In this document: positions 52,666-61,956 of the stretch, in pieces | How positions within the stretch are numbered: the stretch's first letter is position 1 | Layout: every line of letters begins with the position of its first letter | Assembly (NCBI RefSeq): GCF_014268275.3 | Contig: NZ_CP077084.1 | Coordinates: 3,534,001-3,598,000, forward strand | Length of the DNA stretch: 64,000 nt | Source: Pseudomonas tritici | GTDB taxonomy: Bacteria; Pseudomonadota; Gammaproteobacteria; Pseudomonadales; Pseudomonadaceae | Direction of reading: 5' to 3' | Translations under genes and position numbers: made by a program | The notes under the pieces: model-generated | What the model saw: only the letters and a program-made list of their open reading frames with translations | What the model was told of the DNA's origin: nothing | Databases searched by the model: none

Positions 52666-54003
52666 ATGACGAGCCCGTCCACCGAACAGGTCAGCCCCCA
52701 AACCCTGCGAAAGGTCATCATCGCCGCCGGCATCGGTAACTTCGTCGAGTGGTTTGACTTCGCCGTCTACGGCTTCCTCGCCACCACCATCGCCCAACAA
52801 TTTTTCCCCAGCGGCGACGCCAGCGCCGCGCTGCTGAAAACCTTCGCCGTATTCGCCGTTGCCTTCGCCTTCCGACCCTTGGGCGGGATTTTCTTCGGCA
52901 TGCTCGGTGACCGGATCGGCCGCAAACGCACGCTGGCCATGACGATCCTGCTGATGGCCGGCGCCACCACCTTGATCGGCCTGCTCCCCACGTACGCGGC
53001 CATCGGCGTCGCGGCGCCGATTCTTTTGTCGCTGATCCGCTGCGCCCAAGGTTTCTCAGCCGGGGGCGAATACGCCGGAGCCTGTGCCTACCTGATGGAG
53101 CACGCGCCCAGTGACAAGCGCGCCTGGTACGGCAGCTTCGTGCCGGTGTCGACGTTTTCCGCCTTCGCCGCCGCAGCCGTGGTGGCTTACGCCCTTGAGG
53201 CCTCGTTATCCGCCGAGGCGATGGGCAGTTGGGGCTGGCGCCTGCCGTTCCTGATCGCCGCACCGCTGGGCCTGGTGGGGCTTTACCTGCGTTGGAAACT
53301 GGATGAGACGCCTGCCTTCCAGGCCGTTAAGCAGGAGCACGCAGTCGCTCACTCCCCGCTCAAGGAAACCTTGCGCAACCATGGTGCGGCGATCTGCTGC
53401 CTGGGCGCTTTTGTGTCGCTGACGGCGCTGTCGTTTTATATGTTCACCACCTACTTCGCGACGTACCTGCAAGTGGCGGGTGGGCTGAGTCGGGCGGCGG
53501 CGTTGCTGGTGTCGCTGATTGCGTTGATCTTCGCGGCGGCAATCTGCCCGCTGGCGGGGTTGTATTCAGATCGAGTGGGGCGTCGGATCACGGTGATGAC
53601 GGCGTGTGCATTGCTGATCGTGGTGGTGTTTCCGTCGTTCCTGATGGCCAGTTCGGGTTCGTTTGCGGCGTCTATTGTCGGGGTGATGATGCTCGCGGTG
53701 GGTGCAGTATTGTGTGGCGTGGTCACGGCGGCGTTACTGTCGGAGACTTTTCCGACGCGCACGCGGTACACCGCCTCGGCGATCACTTACAACATGGCTT
53801 ATACGATCTTCGGCGGAACCGCACCGCTGATGGCGACGTGGTTGATCAGCACTACGGGGAGCAATCTGTCACCGGCGTTTTATCTGATTGCGGTGGCGTT
53901 GTTGGCGTTGGCGGGCGGGTTGGCATTGCCGGAGACGTCGAGGGTTTCGTTGCATGATGTGGGTTCGGAGGAGAAGGAAGCAGCGCCTTTGCTTTCGCGT
54001 TAG
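52666..54003 (+). CDS. MFS transporter, metabolite:H+ symporter type
   Basis: A 445-residue carrier with twelve helices of the MHS subfamily (KgtP/ProP-like). The pattern GNFVEWFDFAVYGFLATTIAQQFFP at helix 1, GGIFFGMLGDRIGRKRTLAMTI (motif A) and CAQGFSAGGEYAGACAYLMEHAP is typical of importers for organic acids, betaines or osmolytes. The ATG at 52666 gives the standard start. Monocistronic. The exact substrate cannot be deduced. Confidence 0.9.
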   Translation: MTSPSTEQVSPQTLRKVIIAAGIGNFVEWFDFAVYGFLATTIAQQFFPSGDASAALLKTFAVFAVAFAFRPLGGIFFGMLGDRIGRKRTLAMTILLMAGATTLIGLLPTYAAIGVAAPILLSLIRCAQGFSAGGEYAGACAYLMEHAPSDKRAWYGSFVPVSTFSAFAAAAVVAYALEASLSAEAMGSWGWRLPFLIAAPLGLVGLYLRWKLDETPAFQAVKQEHAVAHSPLKETLRNHGAAICCLGAFVSLTALSFYMFTTYFATYLQVAGGLSRAAALLVSLIALIFAAAICPLAGLYSDRVGRRITVMTACALLIVVVFPSFLMASSGSFAASIVGVMMLAVGAVLCGVVTAALLSETFPTRTRYTASAITYNMAYTIFGGTAPLMATWLISTTGSNLSPAFYLIAVALLALAGGLALPETSRVSLHDVGSEEKEAAPLLSR

Positions 54004-54221
54004 GTTCCCTAACACCGGTGCGGGGCTGCGAAGTGGAGTATCAGGCGATAAAGAGGTCGGCAATGCCGCCTTCGCAGCCTCGCCGGGGCTCGACAGCTCC
54101 CACATTTGATCTTAATCGGGGCTAAAATTGCGCCCATAGCGACAACCGAAGCCCAACCACCACGATTCGCGCTGAACACGGGTAAGATCCAGCCTAAGCC
54201 CGCCCGATTGGACCCTCACTC

Positions 54222-54674
54222 ATGCCCGCATCCCAAACCCGCCCTTCTCCAGCACCTTTGCTCAACCCTGGCGAAACCGTCGTGTTGTTCGACGGCGTGT
54301 GCAAGCTGTGCAACGGTTGGGCCAGGTTCCTGATTCGCCATGACCACCCACGCCGTATTCGATTGGCGGCAGTGCAATCCCCCGAGGGGCAGGCGTTGCT
54401 GGCTTGGGCGGGGCTGCCACTCGATCAGTTCGACACCCTGGCGGTGATTCGCGACCACCACTATTGGGTGCGTTCGGACGCGGTGTTCGAAATCATCGCG
54501 CAACTGCCTGCCGCGTGGCGTCCCTTTCTGCTGTTGCGCGGCATCCCGCGGGGGCTTCGGGATTGGGCTTACGATCGCATCGCACGCAATCGCTATCGGC
54601 TCTTCGGCAAGTACACCACCTGCCTGTTACCGGATCCCGATCATGAGCAGCGTTTTTTGAAGGGCCCGTTATGA
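54222..54674 (+). CDS. DCC family thiol-disulphide oxidoreductase-like protein
   Basis: A 150-residue protein of the DUF393/DCC family: VVLFDGVCKLCNGWARFLIRHD carries the Cys-x-x-Cys motif near residue 25, and RIRLAAVQSPEGQALL follows. The C-terminal half has YDRIARNRYRLFGKYTTCLLPDP. Members are thioredoxin-like but their redox partners are poorly known. The stop codon overlaps the start of the DoxX-like gene by four bases, implying joint function. Confidence 0.87.
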   Translation: MPASQTRPSPAPLLNPGETVVLFDGVCKLCNGWARFLIRHDHPRRIRLAAVQSPEGQALLAWAGLPLDQFDTLAVIRDHHYWVRSDAVFEIIAQLPAAWRPFLLLRGIPRGLRDWAYDRIARNRYRLFGKYTTCLLPDPDHEQRFLKGPL

Positions 54675-55075
54675 ACGCCCTGGTGCGCATCAACTGGATC
54701 GCCCGAGGCGGCCTGGCGTTTATGTTCGCCTATCATGGGCTGGTGCCGAAGCTGTTGTGGCTAAGCGACGGCGAGCGGACGATGATTCAGGCGCACGGGA
54801 TCGAGCAGGTGCAGTTATTCGCCACGCTGGCGGGGGTTGGCGAGATTGCGCTGGCGTTATGGATCGTGCTTTCACCACGCAATCCCTGGCCGATCGCGGT
54901 GGCGGCGACGGCACTGATTGGGTTGCTGGTGGATGTGGCGGTAGTCAGCCCGGCGCTGCTAAGGGAGGCGTTTAACCCTGTGTCACTTAACGTGGCCGGG
55001 TTGGCGCTGTGTGCAGTGGCTTGGAATATCCGTCAGAAAAAAGCACGGCCAGGCTCAGGTTCGCCGGATCGTTGA
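54671..55075 (+). CDS. DoxX-like small membrane protein
   Basis: A 134-residue protein with four membrane helices: GLAFMFAYHGLVPKLLWLS, QLFATLAGVGEIALALWIVL, PIAVAATALIGLLVDVAVV and SLNVAGLALCAVAWNI. It resembles the DoxX/DoxD-like family. It overlaps the DCC gene at its start and converges on the saccharopine dehydrogenase-like gene, with an 89-base overlap of the two 3' ends. Role unknown; a redox link with the DCC protein is plausible. Confidence 0.8.
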   Translation: MNALVRINWIARGGLAFMFAYHGLVPKLLWLSDGERTMIQAHGIEQVQLFATLAGVGEIALALWIVLSPRNPWPIAVAATALIGLLVDVAVVSPALLREAFNPVSLNVAGLALCAVAWNIRQKKARPGSGSPDR

Positions 55076-56147
55076 TGGCCGCCATGTATTCGTCGACGCT
55101 TATCTCACCGACGCACGGCCGCGCGCCGGGTTCGGGTACGTAGCCCTGGGCGAGCTTGATAGCCAGCGCAACGGCGGCGCAGCTGGGGATTTCCGGGCCT
55201 TTGTCGTTCAAGGCCGTCAGTTGCACAGCCAGTGACAACGGTTGGCCGTCGGCACCCAGGCCCCGCACATCGATGTACATTGCACTTTTGCCATCACCCA
55301 AGCGTTCGAACCAGGTCCCCAGCCGATGCAGCCGTGCGGCCCAGGTGACATGATCACGCACAATTCCCACCCGCAGCGCCTGGGCCAGCAAGTAGTTGGC
55401 GACGCCTCCCAGTTTGAGTCCCGCGCCCGCCTTGAAGCTCAAGGTATGGGCGCCATAGCGGCCGGCGAAAATATCCATGTCGGGCACGTCCACATTAGCC
55501 AGCACCCGTGTGCCTAGCTGTGGCAGCTTGCGCAGCGTCAGGTCTTGCCAGCCCAACACTTCATGCACCTGGCCGTTCCTGAGCTGTTTGATCGGTTTGC
55601 CCGCATAGGCGAGCACACCTTCGACCGTCGACAAGCCCGGCATCTTGGCCGAAGAGGAAATGCCATGCTCGATCGAGTCGATGCGCGTGAAGCGATACCG
55701 GTACTGATCGATGATCGCCGACGAGAGCGTCGGCACCGAACTGCACCCCGTGAGAATGGCGACGCCCGCCTGCTTGGCCTGTGCATCCAGCACGCCCACG
55801 CCATTGACGAACGTGCGGCAGTCAGACAGGTCGCAGTAGTTCACGCCCGCCTCGATGCAACTCAGGGCGACGGCATAGGACTGCCCCTGAAACGGGCCAC
55901 CGGTGTGAACCACCAACCCGATGTTCCGAGACTGCAGGACGCCAGCGAATCCGGCCCCCATGGCATCGCCGCACCAGCCTTCGCACACATTGCCCGACTG
56001 TGCGTTCAACTCATCAAGTTTGCGCTGCAACTTATGGGGATCACGCCCCGAGAGCACCAGCTCAATGCCCGGGGCTACGGCCAAATGCCGGCAGACAATG
56101 CTGCCGAAGTTACCGTAGCCACCGATCACCATCACCCTGAGCGTCAT
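54987..56147 (-). CDS. Saccharopine dehydrogenase-like NAD(P)-binding protein
   Basis: A 386-residue oxidoreductase with an N-terminal Rossmann fold (VMVIGGYGNFGSIVCRHLA, ELVLSGRDPHKLQRKLDEL) and the saccharopine dehydrogenase/homospermidine synthase-like continuation (GGPFQGQSYAVALSCIEAGVNYCDLSD). Related proteins act on amino or keto substrates or lipids; no specific reaction can be given. Its 3' end overlaps the DoxX-like gene by 89 bases on the opposite strand, longer than most convergent overlaps. Confidence 0.85.
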   Translation of the reverse strand: MTLRVMVIGGYGNFGSIVCRHLAVAPGIELVLSGRDPHKLQRKLDELNAQSGNVCEGWCGDAMGAGFAGVLQSRNIGLVVHTGGPFQGQSYAVALSCIEAGVNYCDLSDCRTFVNGVGVLDAQAKQAGVAILTGCSSVPTLSSAIIDQYRYRFTRIDSIEHGISSSAKMPGLSTVEGVLAYAGKPIKQLRNGQVHEVLGWQDLTLRKLPQLGTRVLANVDVPDMDIFAGRYGAHTLSFKAGAGLKLGGVANYLLAQALRVGIVRDHVTWAARLHRLGTWFERLGDGKSAMYIDVRGLGADGQPLSLAVQLTALNDKGPEIPSCAAVALAIKLAQGYVPEPGARPCVGEISVDEYMAAINDPANLSLAVLFSDGYSKPLHTAPTRPR

Positions 56148-56227
56148 TCCAGTCTTCCCTGAACAATTAATCGTGCGCAGCGTCTAGAGCAGGCTGGCAG
56201 CTGAGGCGGCTAACGATACCCGATTTC

Positions 56228-57394
56228 CTAGACCACCGCAGCGACGCGGGCTCTGGAGCCCCAGGCGAAAGTCAGCACCATCAGCAGCCCGAGACCTGCC
56301 ATCGCTGCTCCAGCCAGGGATATCGCTGGATACCCTAACCCTGCGTTGATCACCGCCCCACCGACTGCTGCCCCAATCGCGTTGCCGAGGTTGAACGCGC
56401 CGATGTTGACTGCCGACGCCAGATTCGGCGCGCCTTTGGCAGCTTCCATCACGCGCATTTGCAACGGCGGTACGACGGCGAAGCTGGCGATACCCCATAT
56501 GAGGATGCTCATGGCAGCCGGTACCGGCCAACGCATCAGTATTGTGAATGCCAGCAGTACAAGAATCAGTACGCTCAGTGACACGATCAGAGTGCGGTCG
56601 ATCGAACGGTCTGCCGACTTACCGCCCCACATATTGCCGAGGGTCAAACCGACGCCGAACAACACAAGCATGCCGGTAATAAAGGCAGTGGACGCATGGG
56701 TTTCGCTGCTTAAGATCGGCACGATGTAAGTAAACACGGTGAACATCGCGGACGAACCGACGACAGTCAGCGCCAGCGCCGCCAGTACCGGCCCACGCCC
56801 CAACACCTTGATTTCGGCCAGCACACCCTCGCTTTTCGCAAGCGGCAGGTTAGGCAGGGCGAACCACAACGCCGCCATCGTCACCACGCCCAGTCCGGAG
56901 ATACCCCAAAACGCCGTGCGCCAGCCGAGCAGTTCGCCAAACCAGGTCGCCAGCGGTACACCGCCGATGGTCGCCAGGGTCAAGCCCGTGAACATGGCGG
57001 CGACCGCTCCGGCGCGCTTGTCCGGCGCCACCACACTGGCGGCCACAATGGAACCGACGCCAAAGAACGCGCCGTGGTTGAGTGAGGTTACGACACGGGC
57101 GAACAGCAGGTCGTAATAGCCGGTTGCCAGGGCCGACATCACGTTACCCAGCGTGAAAATAGCCATGAGTCCGATCAACAGAGAGCGCCGGGGAATCTTG
57201 CCCGTGGTCAAGGTCATCAGTGGCGCGCCGAGCAGCACCCCCAGGGCATAGGCACTGACCAAAAGGCCAGCGGCGGGAATCGAAACACCAAGGTCCTGAG
57301 CGATGTTGGGCAACATGCCCATGGGTGCGAATTCGGTGACGCCGATACCGAACGCACCTACGGCGAGTGCTACAAGGGGGGGATTGATACGCAT
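56228..57394 (-). CDS. MFS transporter, AraJ/sugar-efflux (DHA1) type
   Basis: A 388-residue twelve-helix efflux carrier. PPLVALAVGAFGIGVTEFAPMGMLPNIAQDLG and GAPLMTLTTGKIPRRSLLIGLM are typical of DHA1 sugar/drug efflux proteins such as AraJ. The ATG at 57394, 7 bases behind AGGAG, is preferred to the one at 57412. It is divergent from a LysR regulator with 94 bases between starts, the usual sign of a regulated efflux pump. Substrate unknown. Confidence 0.9.
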   Translation of the reverse strand: MRINPPLVALAVGAFGIGVTEFAPMGMLPNIAQDLGVSIPAAGLLVSAYALGVLLGAPLMTLTTGKIPRRSLLIGLMAIFTLGNVMSALATGYYDLLFARVVTSLNHGAFFGVGSIVAASVVAPDKRAGAVAAMFTGLTLATIGGVPLATWFGELLGWRTAFWGISGLGVVTMAALWFALPNLPLAKSEGVLAEIKVLGRGPVLAALALTVVGSSAMFTVFTYIVPILSSETHASTAFITGMLVLFGVGLTLGNMWGGKSADRSIDRTLIVSLSVLILVLLAFTILMRWPVPAAMSILIWGIASFAVVPPLQMRVMEAAKGAPNLASAVNIGAFNLGNAIGAAVGGAVINAGLGYPAISLAGAAMAGLGLLMVLTFAWGSRARVAAVV

Positions 57395-57488
57395 GGAAGT
57401 CTCCTCATTCATGCGCCAAATGTTACGATCTACGCTTTTAGGGCACTAGACCGCTAAATTGGCAATCACCTTTGCGTGCGAGGCAAAA

Positions 57489-58382
57489 ATGGACTTCAAC
57501 GGCAGGTCAGGTGAGATGGCTGTATTCGTGATGGTGGCGCAGGAAGGAAGCCTGTCGGCTGCGGCCCGGGCGCTACGCCTGACTCCCTCGGCAGTCAGCA
57601 GAGTTATCGCCCGCACGGAGCATCGCCTCGCCACCCGCCTGCTGATTCGCACGACCCGAGCGATAACCTTCACTGCCGAGGGCGAGGTGTATCTTCGTGG
57701 CGCCCGACGCATCCTGGCCGACATGGCCGAAGTCGAGGAAGCCATCGCCGATCAAGGCGTACCCAAAGGCAGACTGCGCGTCAGTGCTGCCCTGGGCCAC
57801 GGTCGCATGGCCATCGTGCCCTTAGTGGCCGCATTCAGCGCCCGCTACCCGAACATTGTCGTTGACCTGACCTTGGGCGACGAAGTTGTTGACATCCTCG
57901 GCGGCCAAGCCGACGTAGCGATACGCTTTGGCCACCTGCCAGACAGCCCTCTTACCGCGCGCCGAATCGGAGACACCGGCCAGGTACTGGTAGCGTCACC
58001 TGAGTACCTGCGGCACCACGGCACCCCTCAAGAACCAGGCGACCTGCTGCGGCACAATTGCCTGCGCTTCAACTTCCACCGTGCGCAGCCCGACTGGCCC
58101 TTCGCCCGTAACGGCAGCGAGTTTTCACTGAAGATAAGCGGCAATATCGAATGCAGTAGTGGCGAAGCGCTTGCTCAACTGGCTCGATTAGGTGCCGGTA
58201 TCGCGCGCATCGGCGAGTTCACTGTTGCAGAGGACGTGCAACGCGGTGATCTGGTCCCCCTGCTGCAGTCCTGGAACCCTGGCGATAGGGAGCCGATTCA
58301 CGCGGTGTTTGTTGGCGGTACAACCATGCCAGCGCGGATACGTGTGTTCGTGGATTTTTTGCTGGAATACCACCGGATATAA
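57489..58382 (+). CDS. LysR family transcriptional regulator
   Basis: A 297-residue LysR regulator: winged helix at residues 7-66 (MVAQEGSLSAAARALRLTPSAVSRVIARTEHRL), linker, effector domain (FSARYPNIVVDLTLGDEVVDILGGQADVAIRFG). The ATG at 57489 has GAGG 5 bases upstream; the in-frame sequence before it is not family-like. It probably controls the divergent MFS gene. A broken LysR gene lies just downstream on the other strand. Confidence 0.9.
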   Translation: MDFNGRSGEMAVFVMVAQEGSLSAAARALRLTPSAVSRVIARTEHRLATRLLIRTTRAITFTAEGEVYLRGARRILADMAEVEEAIADQGVPKGRLRVSAALGHGRMAIVPLVAAFSARYPNIVVDLTLGDEVVDILGGQADVAIRFGHLPDSPLTARRIGDTGQVLVASPEYLRHHGTPQEPGDLLRHNCLRFNFHRAQPDWPFARNGSEFSLKISGNIECSSGEALAQLARLGAGIARIGEFTVAEDVQRGDLVPLLQSWNPGDREPIHAVFVGGTTMPARIRVFVDFLLEYHRI

Positions 58383-58403
58383 ACAACCCCTGGCTCAATC
58401 GTT

Positions 58404-59025
58404 TTCATACCGCCGCGCCCCCCGCAAAATGCGGTGACGTGCCGAAATACTCGATCAACAGTTCGGTGAGGCCCCGAATCTTCTGTGCGGGATGCTGGCC
58501 TGCCGGGCGGACCATGTAGGCACCCGCCGGGGGTGGTGGATACCCCGTCATGATCGGCACAAGTGCACCGCTGGCCACGCATCAGGGCTTGATGGGCGAT
58601 GAGCTCCTGCGGCTTCTTAGGTGAACCGTGAGCCTTGATATAACCCGGACTCGCAACCAGCTTGTCGTTGATCGGACCGATGCATCTTGCGATCAGGTTG
58701 GAATCCTGAAGGTAGCCGACCCGTATCGCACAGTCGTAACCCTCTGTGATGAGATCAACAAAGCGATCGCTGTAGCCGGTCTGGATATGCAGCTGCGGGT
58801 GTCGTCGGGCCATTTCCGCCAGCACGGGTGCGAAATGTGGCGCCGGCCTCTGTGAGCGCCGCACCGCGAGTAGACCGAGCCAGCAACTGCACGCCAAGTT
58901 CTGCTTCCAGCCGAGCCAACCTGCGGCTGACGATTGACTTGGACACGCCAAGCCTAAACGCCCCCCGCATCGGCAACCTCTACGAAGGTCTGAAGCTCTT
59001 CAATATCCAAATCAGTGTTCCCCAT
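58404..59025 (-). pseudogene. Degraded LysR-type regulator gene
   Basis: Three reading frames are needed to follow one LysR protein. The ATG at 59025 starts [17 protein letters not shown], which runs into a stop; a shifted frame continues with [20 protein letters not shown] and [15 protein letters not shown]; another shift leads into the effector domain ([40 protein letters not shown]); a last shift gives PPPPAGAYMVRPAGQHPAQK and KIRGLTELLIEYFGTSPHF. At about 190 codons in total, roughly a third of a normal LysR gene is also missing. Clearly non-functional. Confidence 0.85.
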
Positions 59026-59053
59026 TTTGCGACACAGCTAACCACCGCACGCT

Positions 59054-59332
59054 ATGATCGCTGAACGTGGAGGTTTCATCTTCCCGCAAATCACCGATGT
59101 GTTTCCCGGCCAAGAGGTCATTGACCGGACGTTCATCAACACTTGGGAAGACCCGGTAGTCGTGGATGCGGTAAAAGCCACCGGCCGCAAGCAACTAGTC
59201 ATCGCTGGCCTGTGGACGGAAATATGCGTCGCACTGACAGAGGTGCTCCAGCAGCATGCCGCCGGCAGCGGCATTGCGTATCTGTGGGAACAGCAGTTGC
59301 TCAACACACCAGTGCCAGCCATCGAAGGGTAA
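59054..59332 (+). pseudogene. Fragment of an isochorismatase-like cysteine hydrolase
   Basis: About 92 codons. The first two thirds read as the centre of an isochorismatase/YcaC-like hydrolase: DVFPGQEVIDRTFINTWEDP, VVDAVKATGRKQLVIAGLWTE, then ICVAL where the catalytic Cys lies. After that the sequence no longer resembles the family, and the N-terminal half with the catalytic Asp is absent. Intact members have about 200 residues. It starts 28 bases from the broken LysR gene; a LysR regulator beside such a hydrolase is a common pairing, so both may have decayed together. Confidence 0.7.
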
Positions 59333-59407
59333 TTTGAGCGGGGATGAAGAGACGCGGGCACGATACCGTGTCAAAAGGCTGCTTCATCCCCCCTCGTAAT
59401 AATGTCG

Positions 59408-60169
59408 TCAGCCTTTCTGTAGCCGCTTAAGCACCTGATCAAACGTCTCGCGCCACGCCTGTATTGCGCCGTTATCCCTGAGTACCTCCAACCCCGCCGC
59501 CGTAAACGTCCCTGGCGTCGCAATGGCGCTACCCAACGCTTGCAGGCTGGCCTGCGGCTGGTGCCGGGCGCTGGCCAGGCAGTCTTGCATGTTGCCCATC
59601 ACAAGCTGCGCAGCCTGCTCTTTCGACAAGCCCTTATCGGTAAACCATTGCTGCAAATCGCTCAGGAAGAAGTAGAACCAACCATTCATGCAAGCCGCCA
59701 CGGTGGCCAGTTCGAACGCCGCTTCGTCGAGCACTATCAACGAACCCAGCGTGCCCAGTAGCGTCTCATAAGGCTCACTGCCTGGCGTGATCACCACCAT
59801 GGACTGGTTGATCTGGGCCGCATAGGACAGCATTGCGCGCACGGGGCGCGCCTGTGGGAAGCAGCGTTGCAACTCGCTGTGCTTCAAACCGGCCACTAAC
59901 GACACCAGCGTTTGCTGGGGTTTGAGCTGTATTTCATTGGACAGTTGCTCGACCACCTCCGGGCGCACACCGAGGAATAACAGGTCTGACTCATCAACGA
60001 CCTGTTGATTGTCGGCCATCACCTCACACGCGCACTGACGGCTGAGTTGCTGTGCACGTTCGTGATTGCGCGGAGAAAGCAGCACCCGCCCGGCAAACCC
60101 GCCACGGCGAAGCCCGATCACAACCTTCTCCGTCAGCTCACCCACACCCAGGATTCCAATCTTCAGCAC
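59408..60169 (-). CDS. ProC-like NAD(P)-dependent reductase
   Basis: A 253-residue protein of the pyrroline-5-carboxylate reductase fold: LKIGILGVGELTEKVVIGLRRGG (Rossmann GxGxxT/S), SDLLFLGVRPEVVEQL, TLVSLVAGLKHSEL and RAMLSYAAQINQSMVVITPG. The C-terminal helical domain includes GTFTAAGLEVLRDNG, close to the PGGTT motif of ProC but altered. This suggests a ProC paralogue with a different imine or enamine substrate rather than the housekeeping proline enzyme. Monocistronic. Confidence 0.8.
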   Translation of the reverse strand: MLKIGILGVGELTEKVVIGLRRGGFAGRVLLSPRNHERAQQLSRQCACEVMADNQQVVDESDLLFLGVRPEVVEQLSNEIQLKPQQTLVSLVAGLKHSELQRCFPQARPVRAMLSYAAQINQSMVVITPGSEPYETLLGTLGSLIVLDEAAFELATVAACMNGWFYFFLSDLQQWFTDKGLSKEQAAQLVMGNMQDCLASARHQPQASLQALGSAIATPGTFTAAGLEVLRDNGAIQAWRETFDQVLKRLQKG

Positions 60170-60332
60170 TGTGTTTCCTCCCTTATCTCAAGCCGATAAT
60201 GGCGCGGTTTCGAAGCATCATAGGCACATTTGGCGACCCCGGTTTCGCCCTGAGTAACTACTCAAGCAAGATTCATGAAGGTGTACGAGTACGTTACACT
60301 CGCTGCCTTAAACATCAGCCATGGAGGCAAGC

Positions 60333-60689
60333 ATGAGTGTTCGCGGTCAAGATCGGCAAATCGACAACATCGAGTTCAATGTGGGCGACATTGCCCGCAG
60401 CAAAGCGTTCTACGCCAGCGCGTTTGGCTGGACATTCGTCGACTACGGCCCTACCTACACTGAGTTCAGCGATGGCCGCCTTACCGGTGGCTTCACCACG
60501 GGTGAGCCGGTTCGACCAGGTGGTCCTTTAATCATTTTGTACACCGACGACCTCGATGCCGCGCAGCAGCGGCTCAAAGCCCTGGGCGCTGTAATTACCC
60601 GCGCGACATTTTCGTTCCCCGGTGGAAGCAGGTTCCATTTCACCGACCCTGATGGTTACGAACTGGCAGTGTGGAGTGTTCAACCGTAA
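60333..60689 (+). CDS. VOC family protein (glyoxalase-like)
   Basis: A 118-residue single VOC module with the paired beta-alpha-beta-beta-beta units: IDNIEFNVGDIARSKAFYASAFGWTF and PLIILYTDDLDAAQQRLKALGAVI, ending in FHFTDPDGYELAVWSVQP with a metal-ligand Glu position. Members include glyoxalases, dioxygenases and antibiotic-binding proteins. The ATG at 60333 follows GGAGG; the ATG at 60321 is a less likely start. Function not predictable. Confidence 0.88.
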   Translation: MSVRGQDRQIDNIEFNVGDIARSKAFYASAFGWTFVDYGPTYTEFSDGRLTGGFTTGEPVRPGGPLIILYTDDLDAAQQRLKALGAVITRATFSFPGGSRFHFTDPDGYELAVWSVQP

Positions 60690-60744
60690 ACCTGCGCAGT
60701 CCCCTCGCAGATGCCCCATTTCTTGATTAGCCCAGGTGTTGTCA

Positions 60745-61209
60745 ATGCGCAAACTTACCCTACCGTTTTTGCTCCTGCTTCTGGGCCTGCACGGTTGTGC
60801 CGAAATGCCCGCGTACTCGAACGTCGAGTCCGGCGATATCAACGACGAGTCTCTCTACACCGTCGTCGAAACCGACACCTATGCGGGCAGGCCTCAACGT
60901 AGCCTCCTTGACGGCCAAGCGGACCTGAACATCATCCGGATTAACGACAAAAAAGTGGGGGACATTCCGTTCTCCACTTACTACTACCGGAATGACTCCC
61001 CTCAGCGCGCCGTACTGACTCCCGGCGCGTACAAGATCCAGTTGGAGTACCACCTGCCCCGCCACTTCATGTTTACGGAGTTGGCGTTTGAGGGGAAGCC
61101 CGGCCAAAAGATAATCGCCCGCTCCCAGTACATTGGGCTCAATCGCCTGAAGATATGGCTGGAGGATGCGGCGACGGGGGAAGTCGTCAGTAAGGGTGTG
61201 CGCTATTAG
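60745..61209 (+). CDS. Putative lipoprotein (154 residues)
   Basis: A 154-residue lipoprotein: MRKLTLPFLLLLLGLHGC is a signal with the lipobox LHGC and Cys18. The mature domain (DLNIIRINDKKVGDIPFSTYYYR, LTPGAYKIQLEYHLPR, IARSQYIGLNRLKIWLEDA) is beta-rich and resembles small envelope domains such as DUF2846, but I am not sure of the family. AGGT lies about 7 bases before the ATG. Role unknown. Confidence 0.75.
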   Translation: MRKLTLPFLLLLLGLHGCAEMPAYSNVESGDINDESLYTVVETDTYAGRPQRSLLDGQADLNIIRINDKKVGDIPFSTYYYRNDSPQRAVLTPGAYKIQLEYHLPRHFMFTELAFEGKPGQKIIARSQYIGLNRLKIWLEDAATGEVVSKGVRY

Positions 61210-61248
61210 GGGGCACCCGCTAGCCTTCGCTTATGCCTGGGGCTGTAG

Positions 61249-61389
61249 GGTGCCCAATACAATAAGCCCTCTATATTCCACGAGCTGGCCATTGAGTCCG
61301 AGTTGAGAGCGTATGGGTTTTCGTACACGGGCCGGACGTTGGTAATCGCACCCTCCAACGCGCTTGTGATTTACAAGCGTCACCGCTGA
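61249..61389 (+). pseudogene. Possible C-terminal gene fragment
   Basis: A 46-codon open frame without a start codon that reads like real protein: IFHELAIESELRAYGF, then SYTGRTLVIAPSNALVIYKR and a stop at 61387. An in-frame stop at 61246 closes it upstream. It may be the last part of a deleted gene; a chance frame cannot be excluded. Confidence 0.3.
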
Positions 61390-61417
61390 ATAAGCCTAAT
61401 GAAAGGGAAGTCACCTG

Positions 61418-61849
61418 ATGTTCGAACGTAGCAAGCTGGTTCCAGAGTTAATGGTCACGGACCTGGAAAGCAGCCTGGCCTTTTGGGTGTCCTGCCTGGG
61501 ATTTGAAGTGGTTTACCAACGCCCAGAAGACGGGTTCGCTTACCTCGACCTGAACGGTGCGCAAGTCATGCTTGAGCAGGCCGCCCCGGATGCAGGCCAA
61601 TGGCTGACTGCTCCGTTGAGTAAGCCGTTTGGAAGAGGCATCAACCTGCAGATTGACGTTGTGGCTGTGGCCCCCATCATCCAGAAATTGGGTCAGGCTG
61701 GATTTCCACTCTTTCGAGCATGCAAAGACACCTGGTATCGGGCGAACAACGTAGAAGTCGGCCAGCGCGAATTCATCGTCCAGGATCCCGATGGCTATCT
61801 TGTAAGGTTGGTCGAGCGCTTGGGTGAACGGCCGGCGGGTTCAGCTTGA
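61418..61849 (+). CDS. VOC family protein, bleomycin-resistance-like
   Basis: A 143-residue VOC protein: LVPELMVTDLESSLAFWVSCLGFEVVYQRPEDGFAYLDL at the front, GQREFIVQDPDGYLVRLVERLG at the end. The long internal segment (APIIQKLGQAGFPLFRACKDTWYR) is typical of the bleomycin-binding-protein branch, which sequesters the drug as a dimer, though many members have other roles. GAAAGGGAAG precedes the ATG. Actual resistance is not established. Confidence 0.85.
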   Translation: MFERSKLVPELMVTDLESSLAFWVSCLGFEVVYQRPEDGFAYLDLNGAQVMLEQAAPDAGQWLTAPLSKPFGRGINLQIDVVAVAPIIQKLGQAGFPLFRACKDTWYRANNVEVGQREFIVQDPDGYLVRLVERLGERPAGSA

Positions 61850-61956
61850 AGCAGGCAAAGGCGAACGTCCGCTCAGCAGCACATGTCAGGTGGGCGAATA
61901 AGCACCCTTCATAGTATGGTTGCGGCCACCAACCATCACAGGAATGAAGGTTACCC

